This document shows, piece after piece, positions 53,544-62,944 of a DNA stretch of 64,000 nt. The position numbers and the translations under genes were made by a program. Numbering within the stretch: position 1 is the first letter of the stretch; each line of letters opens with the position of its first letter. The notes beneath the pieces are model-generated. The model worked only from the letters and a program-made list of their open reading frames with translations. It had not been told where the DNA came from and did not search any database. Origin of the DNA: VXPQ01 sp965248175 (lineage in GTDB: Bacteria > Bacteroidota > Rhodothermia > Rhodothermales > VXPQ01); NCBI GenBank assembly GCA_965248175.1, contig OZ252093.1, positions 62,001 through 126,000 of the forward strand, read 5' to 3'.

Positions 53544-55418
53544 ATGAAACTTGTTACTGCTTCTCGCTACCTCTCCCTGCTTTCCCTTCTCATCCTGCTC
53601 GTCGCCGGCGCCTGGACGGCTTCGGCGCAGAAAGCTGAGCACCTGTTCCGGGTAGATTTATCCGAGGATGTGATGGACCCGTATGCCGCCGGTCTCCAAT
53701 CGGGCGCCCGTGACATAGTCGGTCCTGTGGATCTTGATAACGACGGCAAAATGGAAATCGTCGTGAGCGATTACACAGGCGGCGGACGCGCCCACGTGAT
53801 CGAAAACGCAGGCGCAAACACCTGGGAGTGGGTATACTCGACCCCGTGGGTCGATTCGACAGGAACCACCAATAATATCCGGTCCATCGCCGCCGGCGAC
53901 ATGGACGGTGACGGCATGGGCGAGATTATTTTTTTCGCCGGACAAGGCTACGGGGTAACCAGTACGCTAAAACCCGGCCTCTATGCCTACGAATTCAACG
54001 GAACCGACTTCGGTACCGGCCCTGCAAGCGTCTACGAGTTTGACGATCACCTGCCAAACCGCTGGCGTCAGGAACGCATTACGATTATGGACATCGACGG
54101 CGATGGCGCCAGCGAGGCCATGTGGGGCAATAATGGCAATAATGCCCATGATGAATGGTACATCGTTTCCGTCGACGGCGATATCGGAAGTGGCTTCGAG
54201 AGCTGGATAGAGGAAGTGCGCCTGAATTCCCGTGTCGTAGACCACGACCAAGTCAATCGCGGCGGGGGCAGCCCCTACTACATCGGCGCTGGGGATTTCG
54301 ACGGCGATGGCAACATGGACCTTTCGTTACACTCGTGGAATAATTTCAACCTGACGACCGGCCGGGTCACGGGCGCGGACACCTACGAATTCCCCGATTC
54401 GACCTCCGCGAACGTATATTACCGCGCAGCCGATGCAGATCACGTAGCCTTTTTCGGCGGCACCGTCGTGGACATCGACCAGGACGGTAACGACGAAGTG
54501 TTCTATGGTAACCTGCAAACGGGTGAAGCAGTCCTCGTAAACTATGACAGTGGAGAAAACACGCTGGAGATTACGGCAGACAATGTAGTAGTGGATATCT
54601 TCGGCGGACTTTTCACTACGCTTGGGATCGGGTCCGGCGATCTCGACGGCGACGGACGCATGGATGTATTCGGAACAGGCAGCACCTACACCGGCGGGTC
54701 GCGTACGGCGGGTAATGACCCGGTATTTATCCGTTTCGCGGAATATCAGGGAGGCGATGTGGAGGACCCTGCCAGTTATACGCTGCACGAACTTCCGTAT
54801 TTCGAGCCGTTCGACAAGGATGAATTCAACACGATCGAACGCGATTCGAGTGGGGTAACAAGCACCTACTATGAAACGGGACCCCAAGGCGGCGTTTTCG
54901 TCTCGAAATTCGCCTACCTCGGGGACCCGGACGGCGATGGTTTCAACGAATTGGCCGTGGCCTTCCAGGGCATCGACGACAGCACGTTCGTGATCAAGGA
55001 AACGTTCAATGCCGCCGACACCACGTACACCCGGGAAACCCTGGAAGCGAAGGCGAACGAAAATCGCGTCTTCATGCGCGTGCTGGAAGGTTCCGGCATC
55101 ACTGTAAACATCGTTGACGAGCGCGTCATCCTTCCGTCGGACTACGAACTCTCGGCGAATTACCCCAATCCGTTCAATCCCTCGACCACGTTCAGCTTTA
55201 CGCTGCCGCTCGATAAGGCGGTCAGCGTAAAGGTGTACGACATCACCGGGCGCCTCGTCCGGACACTCGTAAACAACACGTTTCATGCGGCCGGCGCCCA
55301 TGAAGTGTCCTGGGACGGAACGAACGCCTCCGGGCAACCTGTCGCAAGCGGAACGTACATCTATACGCTCGAATGGGGTCAATTCATGCAAAGCAAAGCC
55401 ATGGTCCTCCTCAAATAA
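53544..55418 (+). CDS. FG-GAP/VCBS secreted protein with T9SS domain (second)
   Basis: The 624-residue protein has a signal peptide (LLSLLILLVAGAWTASAQ). It is built like its upstream neighbour: Asp-rich blades (GPVDLDNDGKMEIVVSDYTG, GDMDGDGMGEIIFFAGQ, DIDGDGASEAMWGNN, GDFDGDGNMDLSLHS, GDLDGDGRMDVFGTGS) and a sorting domain (SANYPNPFNPSTTFSFTL, ending AMVLLK). A 179-bp gap without a gene separates the two. It lies 72 bp upstream of the TonB receptor gene and is probably co-transcribed with it. Confidence 0.87.
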   Translation: MKLVTASRYLSLLSLLILLVAGAWTASAQKAEHLFRVDLSEDVMDPYAAGLQSGARDIVGPVDLDNDGKMEIVVSDYTGGGRAHVIENAGANTWEWVYSTPWVDSTGTTNNIRSIAAGDMDGDGMGEIIFFAGQGYGVTSTLKPGLYAYEFNGTDFGTGPASVYEFDDHLPNRWRQERITIMDIDGDGASEAMWGNNGNNAHDEWYIVSVDGDIGSGFESWIEEVRLNSRVVDHDQVNRGGGSPYYIGAGDFDGDGNMDLSLHSWNNFNLTTGRVTGADTYEFPDSTSANVYYRAADADHVAFFGGTVVDIDQDGNDEVFYGNLQTGEAVLVNYDSGENTLEITADNVVVDIFGGLFTTLGIGSGDLDGDGRMDVFGTGSTYTGGSRTAGNDPVFIRFAEYQGGDVEDPASYTLHELPYFEPFDKDEFNTIERDSSGVTSTYYETGPQGGVFVSKFAYLGDPDGDGFNELAVAFQGIDDSTFVIKETFNAADTTYTRETLEAKANENRVFMRVLEGSGITVNIVDERVILPSDYELSANYPNPFNPSTTFSFTLPLDKAVSVKVYDITGRLVRTLVNNTFHAAGAHEVSWDGTNASGQPVASGTYIYTLEWGQFMQSKAMVLLK

Positions 55419-55490
55419 TCCATCCTGCGCCGGAGCCTGCCGGGCATATCCGGCAGGCCCCGGCACTTTCTGCTTCTCTACGCCGGAGAC

Positions 55491-58322
55491 ATGCGCAAGA
55501 CGATCGGTTTCCCCCTTCTCTGTGCAGCGTTACTTCTCATAGGACTCGGCGCAGCGTCCCCCGCATACGGACAGGGAAAAATTACCGGTCGGGTAACCGA
55601 CGCCGGGACCGGCGAGCCGCTCATCGGCGTGAACGCCGTCATCGAGGGCACCACACAGGGCGCCACGACGGACGCCAACGGCCACTACGTCATCCTGAAT
55701 GTGCGCCCCGGCGAGTACGCGCTGGCCTTCACCTACATCGGGTTTGCGCGGCAGGTTGTCCAGGAAGTACGGGTTTCCTCGGACTACACCACGCGCATTG
55801 ATGTCGAGATGACGGAAGAGACGATCGAGGGGGAAGAGATCATTGTCGTCGCCGACCGGCCCCTCATTCGCAGGGACCTGACATCCTCCCAAAAAACGAC
55901 CATCGCCGAGGAAATCGAACAATTGCCCATAGAGGGCTTTTTCGGCGTGCTCGCCACTCAGGCGGGCGTCACGCAGGGACCCGGCGGCGCCTTCCACATC
56001 CGGGGAGGACGCTCCAACGAGATCGCCTATCTGGTCGACGGCATGTCCGTGGGAAATCCCTTCAACACGAATGGACTCGCCACAGAAGTGGCCGCCGACG
56101 CCATCCAGGAAATGACGGTGATCTCGGGAGCCTTCAACGCCGAGTACGGGAAAGCCATGTCGGGGATCGTGAACCTCGTCACCAAGGAAGGCGGCGACTC
56201 CTTCGAAGGATCCGTCAGCGTCTACGGCGGCGATACGTTCACAAGCAACAAGACTACCTATGGCACACCCGATGCGCATGACCTGAACGTATACGTGCTG
56301 GAAGGCTCGCTGAGCGGACCGCTTTTTTCGGATAAACTGCGCTTCTTCGTTTCCGGGCGCCGGGACGTGGACCGGGGCCATATCTACGGATGGCGGCGCT
56401 TCCTCCCGTCCGACTCGGCGAATTTCAATGCGGACCTCGACCGACTGGGGCTGATCAGGGAATACCTCCCCGACTACGACGGCCCCAACTGGTACTACGA
56501 AATGCACGGGCGCCCGTGGTGGGAATACGCAGCGGATTCGACGCAGGCCCTGCCGAACGAGATCGTCGCCCTGAACCCGCGGGAAAGTTTCAACATCCTC
56601 GGAAAGATCACCTTCCGGCCCTTCCGGGGCGCCAAAATCGAATACAGCCAGCTGCGCGACGGCGTGCGGCGAACGCCTTTCGATTTCAGCTACCGGTATA
56701 ACCCGGACGGGAACGCGCCCTACAGGGATCACAGCTGGAACCATGCCCTGCACTGGACGCACACGCTCAGCGACCGGTCCTTCTACACGGCCCGTTTCTC
56801 GTACGCAAAGAACCGGTACCGGCAGTATCGCTACGAGGACCCGCAGGATACCCGCTACGTCGTGGACCGCGACGACATCGGCGAAGGCAACATGATCGGT
56901 TTTCCGGGAACCAACTTCCTGTTCGCCGGGAACGAAAAATCCCATATCTACGAAGACGCCACATCGCTGCGCGCGAAGATTGACTTCACCCGCCAGTTCG
57001 GGTTGACGCACGAGGCCATGGCGGGTCTGGACGCGGAATTGCACACCCTCGACCGGGAAAACTTCGTGGTCCTGTACGACGGCAACCGCTACCGCAGCCC
57101 CACGGTGGTGGACGTCGACAATCCCTCGCGGGACAAGTACGGCTGTACGGAGTTCCTGAGCATTGAGGGCGCCTACAACGGCTACGACTGTGCGGAGCAG
57201 AACGCTACGCATCTCTCCGCCTACGTGCAGGACAAGCTGGAATTCACCGACTTCATCGTCAATGCAGGGATACGCGCCGAGTACTTCATTCCGCACGGGC
57301 GGTATATCCCGGACCTGCTCGAACCAAAGAGCGATCCGGCAGACGCCAGTCCCAAAACAATGGTGCTGCCTCGCATCGGCGTATCGTTCCCCATTACGGC
57401 GCGCGGCATCATCCACTTTTCCTACGGACACTTTGCGCAGATGCCGAGACTGCGCAATATGTACATCAACCCGGAATTCGAATTTCCGGTGGGCAGCGTA
57501 CCCACGTTCGGGAATGCCAACCTGCGCCCGGAGCGAACGGTACAGTATGAGATCGGCCTGCAACAGCAGCTCACTGAAACCCTGGCCTTCGACCTGACGG
57601 GATACTTCAAGGACATCCGTGATTATCTGACGCGGCGTACGATCCGCTACAGCACGATCCCGGGCGAGGACGTCTATAGCATCTACACGAATCAGAACTA
57701 CGTGAACGTGAAGGGCGTGACGTTTGCGCTCACGAAACGGCGCTCGCGCAACGGCTTGCTTTCGGCGAACCTCGACTATACCTACCAGATCGCCGAGGGA
57801 GACAACGACAACCCGAATGCGGCCTTCTTCAATTTTCTGTCCGGGCGGGAAACGGAACTGGAAATCATTCCGACGGACTTCGACCAGCGCCACATCATTT
57901 CATCGGTTGTGACCGTCTCGCGGCCCGCCAGTTGGGGCATCTCGCTCATCGGACGGTTCGCCACGGGATATCCGTATTCGCCGCTGCTCATCGACCAGAA
58001 TATCGACGATCTGCCGCGCAGCGGGCGCAAGCCGACGCAGTTGAAACTGGACGCCCGGATTTTCAAGACGTTCACCGTAGGACGTCTCGATTTGCGCGCC
58101 TTCGCCAAGATTTTCAATGTGCTGGACATACGAAACGAGGTGTACGTGTTCAACGATACGGGACGCGCCTCCTATTCGCTGAGCGAAGAACTGAACCGGC
58201 ACGCCACATGGCGGCCCGGCTATGGTCTACCCGGCGTACCCACCCTCGACGACTGGGAAAATCGGCCCCAGTATTTCTCGGCCCCGCGCGAGATTCGCGT
58301 CGGCGTAACCATCGCCTTCTGA
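55491..58322 (+). CDS. TonB-dependent receptor with carboxypeptidase-regulatory N-domain (module 2)
   Basis: The 943-residue protein has a signal peptide (LLCAALLLIGLGAASPAYGQ), a CarboxypepD_reg domain (GKITGRVTDAGTGEPLIGVN, GATTDANGHYVILNVRPGEY), a plug (EEIEQLPIEGFFGVLATQAG, FHIRGGRSNEIAYLVDGMSV, GAFNAEYGKAMSGIVNLVT) and a barrel ending REIRVGVTIAF. It is clearly related to the receptor at 17455 (same plug motifs) and has the same kind of neighbours. No SusD homologue is nearby, so it is not a classical SusCD pair. Confidence 0.92.
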   Translation: MRKTIGFPLLCAALLLIGLGAASPAYGQGKITGRVTDAGTGEPLIGVNAVIEGTTQGATTDANGHYVILNVRPGEYALAFTYIGFARQVVQEVRVSSDYTTRIDVEMTEETIEGEEIIVVADRPLIRRDLTSSQKTTIAEEIEQLPIEGFFGVLATQAGVTQGPGGAFHIRGGRSNEIAYLVDGMSVGNPFNTNGLATEVAADAIQEMTVISGAFNAEYGKAMSGIVNLVTKEGGDSFEGSVSVYGGDTFTSNKTTYGTPDAHDLNVYVLEGSLSGPLFSDKLRFFVSGRRDVDRGHIYGWRRFLPSDSANFNADLDRLGLIREYLPDYDGPNWYYEMHGRPWWEYAADSTQALPNEIVALNPRESFNILGKITFRPFRGAKIEYSQLRDGVRRTPFDFSYRYNPDGNAPYRDHSWNHALHWTHTLSDRSFYTARFSYAKNRYRQYRYEDPQDTRYVVDRDDIGEGNMIGFPGTNFLFAGNEKSHIYEDATSLRAKIDFTRQFGLTHEAMAGLDAELHTLDRENFVVLYDGNRYRSPTVVDVDNPSRDKYGCTEFLSIEGAYNGYDCAEQNATHLSAYVQDKLEFTDFIVNAGIRAEYFIPHGRYIPDLLEPKSDPADASPKTMVLPRIGVSFPITARGIIHFSYGHFAQMPRLRNMYINPEFEFPVGSVPTFGNANLRPERTVQYEIGLQQQLTETLAFDLTGYFKDIRDYLTRRTIRYSTIPGEDVYSIYTNQNYVNVKGVTFALTKRRSRNGLLSANLDYTYQIAEGDNDNPNAAFFNFLSGRETELEIIPTDFDQRHIISSVVTVSRPASWGISLIGRFATGYPYSPLLIDQNIDDLPRSGRKPTQLKLDARIFKTFTVGRLDLRAFAKIFNVLDIRNEVYVFNDTGRASYSLSEELNRHATWRPGYGLPGVPTLDDWENRPQYFSAPREIRVGVTIAF

Positions 58323-58365
58323 AAACACGAAGCACGCCCCCTTGCGCAAGCAAGCCCCACGCGAC

Positions 58366-61300
58366 ATGCCCTTTCGCACCATCTTCCTTGGCTGCCTGAC
58401 AGCCGGCTTTCTTTTGCTCCCCGCGGCGCATAGCGCCCAGGCGCAGCAGGTAGAGAGCCGTTCGCGGGATTGGTCGTACCGGGAAGTCGGTCGCTGGCTG
58501 GAGCGTCTGTCGGTATCGGGGGCGCCGGCGGCAAACGCCACGTGCCCGGATTTCACGAACCGGCGCGACGCCATCATGAACGGCAACAAGATCACTACCC
58601 AGATCACTAACTTCGGGTCGATCTCCTCGCCGGGCAATACGATTACCGACATCGTGTGGAACGGGTTGGGCTACGGGTACGAGTTCGGACCGTTCGTGGG
58701 CGCCGAGATCGTCGATCCGAACCGCGAAGACCCGCAAAGCGTGCCGAAACGCGACGAGAATGGCCAGATCGTGCGGGACGCGGCGGGGGACGCGGTCTAT
58801 GTAATGCACATCGTGTCCGACGGCCTTGCATCGAATGGGGGCGAAGTCTCCCCGGATGGCAGGGAACGCTGGGGCTGGCAGCCCATCCCCTGTGCGGAAC
58901 CGGTGGGCAGCTTCGAGGGCATCCAGGTGGTCAACGCCGAATCGAAACTGATCCCCACGAGCGATGACCGGGACAAGGACCTCGACGGCAGGCCGGATCC
59001 GTGGCCGGAAGACTGGTACAATGTCAACATCGGGGAATACGTGTGGCCGGGGGCCCTCCAGCAGGGCGCTTCCAATGCGGACAAGGAAGCCCTGTACTTC
59101 ATGAACGACTACGGAAACAGGGAATTCGCGTACCTGCCGTTTCCCAGCGATCCGACCCGCAAGGGCCTTGGGCTGGAGGTCGAAACGCGGCTCTACCAGT
59201 GGTCGAACCCGCTGGCGGAAGATGCCATTTTTCTCGTCTACAAGATCACGAACAAGAGCGAGAGGAATCTTGAGCGAGTCCGTTTCGGCATGTGGGGCGA
59301 CCCGCATGTCGGCGGGCCGAGCGACTGGCACGACGACCTTGCCAACTTCGATACGGCCCTGAACATGGTCTACGCCTGGGACGACGACGGACGATCCGAC
59401 GTAGCCGGCAGGCCGCCGGGATACTTCGGATACAAGTTTCTCGAAAGCCCCGGACGAGGCCGCGAATGCATCGACGGCAGCGGAGCCGACGCAGCTGCGT
59501 GCGAAGCTTCCGGGGGCACGTTCTTCCCGGGCGACGGTGTGGACAACGACGGGGACGGAATGCTGGACGAATCGTGGACCGACGGGCTCGACAACGACGA
59601 GGACTGGGACCCGGAAACGGACGATGTGGGTCTCGACGGCGTACCCGGAACAGGAGATCAGGGGGAAGGGGACGGAATGCCTACCGGAGGTTCCCAGTTC
59701 GACATCACCAAACCGGGCGAGCCGAACTTCGAGTTCACGGACATCGACGAAAGCGACATGATCGGGTTGACATCGTTCGCTTCGCCCCCGTTCGGCGGCA
59801 ACAACATCTCCAACGACGCACGCGTGTGGAACTTCGTGGAACCGGGCCGCTTCGACGACATCCCGACTGAGCCGGGCGACTACGTATTCATCTACGGGGC
59901 AGGAGACTTTCCGCTGCGCGCCGGCGAAACAAAGCGTTTCTCCATTGCGCTCCTCGTAGGAGAAAACCTCGCAGACCTGCGCCTGAACGCCCGCACAGTG
60001 CAGCAGATTTACGATGTGGGGTATCGATTCGCGAAGCCGCCCCGTAAACCGCTCGTGCAGGTCGTGCCCGGGGACAAAAAAGTGACGCTCTACTGGGGAA
60101 ACCGGTCCGAGGAGACCATCGACCCGCTCACGCGAGAAGCGGATTTCGAGGGCTACGCGATTTACCGCTCGACCGATCAGGAATTCGCCGACCAGCAGAT
60201 AATCACAGACGTGAACGGCACCAGGTTTCTTTTCCGCCCGCTCACGGACGAACGGGGCGTGGAGGCGAAGTTTGACCTCGATAACGGGATCGCCGGCCCG
60301 TCGCCCATTCCATTCGCGGACCGGGGCATCGCCTACGACCTCGGGGACGATACGGGCCTCTACCATACCTACGTAGACTCGAACAACGTGCGCAACGGGC
60401 AAACGTATTATTATGCGGTCACGGCCTACGACCGGGGCTATGCCGGTAGCGACGTACAGGGATTCTCCGGCGGCATTCCCCCCACGGAAACAAGCAAGAC
60501 CATCACGTACAACCCCACGACGGACGAGTACGTCTTCGATGTGAACGCCATGTCGGTCATACCGCGCCCGCCCGCTGCGGGGTATGTGGCGCCCTCCGTC
60601 CAACTTGATCATACGCAAGGCGTGGCTACCGGCGACCTGAAGATCGCGATCGTGGATGCACCGACCGTGGCGGCCGGCAATCCGTATAGGATCTATTTCG
60701 ACCAGATCAACGGAAAAACCGTCTACACGGTGACCAACGAGATGACGCGCACGATCACCTTGACCGGACGACCGGGACAGTTCTCCGGGCTTGGCCACAA
60801 AAATATCGTCCCGGATTCCTTCACGCTGCGTACGGAAGACGGACGTACGCTGGAAGCCGGCGTGGAGTATGTGCTGTACCCTGACGCAGGATCCGTTGAA
60901 ATCCTGCCCGACGCAAGCATCGAGGCCTTCCAGAAACTGGTTGCCTCGTTCCTGTACGCGCCCATCTACCGGAGCAACCTCTTGCAAAACGAGGAGGCCA
61001 ACCCGGTCTTCGAAGGGCTGCACGTGTTCGTGCAGGATCACATCCTGGAGATCGACGCCGAACAAACGGGATGGACGGAAGGCAATGCCACGTTGCCGTT
61101 CGAAGTGCGGGTAGCCTCGGCCGGCCCGGGACGGCGCGGACAACCCAACGATTATGAGATACGGTTTGCCGACGGCCCTGTAATGCAAGCATTCGTGACG
61201 AATCTGGATCTTCCCTTCGAAATCGTCAACCTGACCAAAGCGAATGAACCGGTCCGAGCATTCGTGCCGGACGCCAACCGAAACGGGGTCTGGGACCTGA

Positions 61301-61818
61301 ACGAGGCCGCCATCTTCGTGGAAAACATCGATGGAAGGGACGTGGCCACCTGGCAATTCCGGATCACTGCGGAAGCCCGCGCCGAGCCGCCCGGCGCCGG
61401 GGATGTGCTCTTCATCCGAACGAATAAGCCGTTCGCCGACGAGGATACGTACACATTCCGCACGGAGGAAGCCGGATCGGACCCCGTCCTGGCGAAGGAA
61501 GCGCTAAGCAATATCTACGTGGTGCCCAACCCCTACGTCGCCACCAACGAGATCGAACCGAGAAACCCGATTTCGAACACCGAACGGGGGGACCGCCGGC
61601 TGTATTTCGCCAATGTGCCGAAGGAGTGCACGATCCGTATCTACACACTGGCCGGGGAACTGGTCGATACGATCGAACACAGCAGCGCGGTGGACGACGG
61701 CAAGGTCTTCTGGGACCTGCGCACTCTCGACAACATGAACATCGCCTACGGTCTCTACATCTTCCATGTGGATGCGCCGGAGGGATCGGCTATCGGAAAA
61801 TTCGCCGTCATAAAGTGA
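58366..61818 (+). CDS. Giant T9SS cargo protein with Fn3-like domain (module 2)
   Basis: The ATG at 58366 gives 1150 residues with a signal peptide (FLGCLTAGFLLLPAAHSAQA). It shares the layout of the protein at 21344: an early beta-rich region, Asp-rich Ca-binding-like segments (GVDNDGDGMLDESWTDGLDN), a phrase near the middle (YRFAKPPRKPLVQVVPGDKK, compare YQFATPPFSTTLTAIPGDGQ), a Fn3-like region (DFEGYAIYRSTDQEF) and the C-terminal domain (IYVVPNPYVATNEIEP, IRIYTLAGELVDTIEHSS, KFAVIK). No catalytic family is recognised. It overlaps neither neighbour but is separated from the PorV-like gene by 1 bp. Confidence 0.85.
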   Translation: MPFRTIFLGCLTAGFLLLPAAHSAQAQQVESRSRDWSYREVGRWLERLSVSGAPAANATCPDFTNRRDAIMNGNKITTQITNFGSISSPGNTITDIVWNGLGYGYEFGPFVGAEIVDPNREDPQSVPKRDENGQIVRDAAGDAVYVMHIVSDGLASNGGEVSPDGRERWGWQPIPCAEPVGSFEGIQVVNAESKLIPTSDDRDKDLDGRPDPWPEDWYNVNIGEYVWPGALQQGASNADKEALYFMNDYGNREFAYLPFPSDPTRKGLGLEVETRLYQWSNPLAEDAIFLVYKITNKSERNLERVRFGMWGDPHVGGPSDWHDDLANFDTALNMVYAWDDDGRSDVAGRPPGYFGYKFLESPGRGRECIDGSGADAAACEASGGTFFPGDGVDNDGDGMLDESWTDGLDNDEDWDPETDDVGLDGVPGTGDQGEGDGMPTGGSQFDITKPGEPNFEFTDIDESDMIGLTSFASPPFGGNNISNDARVWNFVEPGRFDDIPTEPGDYVFIYGAGDFPLRAGETKRFSIALLVGENLADLRLNARTVQQIYDVGYRFAKPPRKPLVQVVPGDKKVTLYWGNRSEETIDPLTREADFEGYAIYRSTDQEFADQQIITDVNGTRFLFRPLTDERGVEAKFDLDNGIAGPSPIPFADRGIAYDLGDDTGLYHTYVDSNNVRNGQTYYYAVTAYDRGYAGSDVQGFSGGIPPTETSKTITYNPTTDEYVFDVNAMSVIPRPPAAGYVAPSVQLDHTQGVATGDLKIAIVDAPTVAAGNPYRIYFDQINGKTVYTVTNEMTRTITLTGRPGQFSGLGHKNIVPDSFTLRTEDGRTLEAGVEYVLYPDAGSVEILPDASIEAFQKLVASFLYAPIYRSNLLQNEEANPVFEGLHVFVQDHILEIDAEQTGWTEGNATLPFEVRVASAGPGRRGQPNDYEIRFADGPVMQAFVTNLDLPFEIVNLTKANEPVRAFVPDANRNGVWDLNEAAIFVENIDGRDVATWQFRITAEARAEPPGAGDVLFIRTNKPFADEDTYTFRTEEAGSDPVLAKEALSNIYVVPNPYVATNEIEPRNPISNTERGDRRLYFANVPKECTIRIYTLAGELVDTIEHSSAVDDGKVFWDLRTLDNMNIAYGLYIFHVDAPEGSAIGKFAVIK

Positions 61819-61819
61819 C

Positions 61820-62860
61820 ATGAGATATCTCACTGCGATAGCCGTCCTGCTGATGCTGCCCCTCGAAGTCCGGGGGCAGGAGAATGCATCGTCCCCCCGG
61901 AACAAGACCATTACGAAGACGGGCGCGACGGCAGGACAATTCCTGAAACTCGGCGTGGGCGCCCGGCCCATTGCGCTGGGGGGCGCGTTCGTCGCCCAGG
62001 CGAACGACCTGTCTGCAATGTACTGGAATCCGGCAGGCCTCGCGCGTCTGTCCGGCGCCTCCGTGCAGTTGGCGCATACCCGGTACCTTGCCGATATCAC
62101 CTACAATTTCGCGGCCTTCGGTACTTCGCTCGGTAATGCAGGCACACTGGCCGCTTCGTTGATCTACCTCGATTCCGGGGATATGCTCGTGCGTACGATC
62201 GCGCAGCCGGAAGGCACCGGAGAGCGTTTCAAGGTGCAGAACTACGCGATCCAGGTGTCGTACGGGCGAGCGCTGACGGATCGCTTCTCCATCGGCGGAA
62301 GCTTCAAGTTCATTCAGGAACGCATCTGGCACAGTACGGCGTCGTCCATCGCCCTTGATGTGGGCACGCTTTTTACGACGCCATACGAGCGCCTGCGCCT
62401 CGGCGCCAGCTTCTCGAACTTCGGGCCGAAGATGCAAATGAGCGGGCGCGACATCGTATTCAGTACGGACCCGACGCCAAACCAGGGCGGCGTGGTGGAA
62501 ATCGTCAATTCCGAATACCTGCTGGACCGGCATCCGCTACCGCTCCTGTTTCGGATCGGTCTGTCCTGGGATGCCTTGCAGACGGCGGATCATACCTTCG
62601 TGCTCTCCACCGATGCGGCGCACCCGAACGACAACTACGAATATGTGAACTTCGGCGCAGAGTACGACTTCCGGAACCTGATCGCGTTGCGGGCAGGCTA
62701 CCGCAACCTGTTCGAGGCGAACGGCGAGCAGGGGCTTACGATGGGCGGAGGACTGAATCTTCGTCTCGACAGGGCGCTCCGCGTCCGCATCGACTATGCC
62801 TGGGCGGATTTCGGGCGCCTCGAACAGACACACTGGTTTACCATCGATCTCGGATTCTGA
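61820..62860 (+). CDS. PorV/PorQ-family outer-membrane protein (module 2)
   Basis: The 346-residue protein has a short signal peptide (LTAIAVLLMLPLEVRGQ), then QFLKLGVGARPIALGGAFVA and DLSAMYWNPAGLARLSGASV, the PorV/UPF0164 opening, and barrel strands ending FTIDLGF. It lies 1 bp after the giant cargo gene. The order here is receptor-cargo-PorV, whereas module 1 has receptor-PorV-cargo. The likely role is binding and escorting the cargo at the outer membrane during T9SS export. Confidence 0.87.
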   Translation: MRYLTAIAVLLMLPLEVRGQENASSPRNKTITKTGATAGQFLKLGVGARPIALGGAFVAQANDLSAMYWNPAGLARLSGASVQLAHTRYLADITYNFAAFGTSLGNAGTLAASLIYLDSGDMLVRTIAQPEGTGERFKVQNYAIQVSYGRALTDRFSIGGSFKFIQERIWHSTASSIALDVGTLFTTPYERLRLGASFSNFGPKMQMSGRDIVFSTDPTPNQGGVVEIVNSEYLLDRHPLPLLFRIGLSWDALQTADHTFVLSTDAAHPNDNYEYVNFGAEYDFRNLIALRAGYRNLFEANGEQGLTMGGGLNLRLDRALRVRIDYAWADFGRLEQTHWFTIDLGF

Positions 62861-62944
62861 GGCCACGCGCACACTGCGCACCTCGTCCCGCCTGCGCTTT
62901 CGTGGAACCACGCGCACTGCGTATACATACTCTGCACCCTGCAC

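Noticed and set aside
54327..55466. 379-codon minus-strand frame
   Set aside because: Antisense of the second FG-GAP gene; no motifs and it would overlap completely.
55530..57893. 787-codon open frame on the minus strand
   Set aside because: It mirrors the TonB receptor gene, which carries clear plug and barrel motifs; the antisense product has none.
58150..61356. 1068-codon open frame on the minus strand
   Set aside because: It is antisense to the giant cargo gene, whose frame has a signal peptide, Fn3-like and sorting-domain motifs. Long antisense frames are common in GC-rich coding sequence; the translated product has no recognisable domain.
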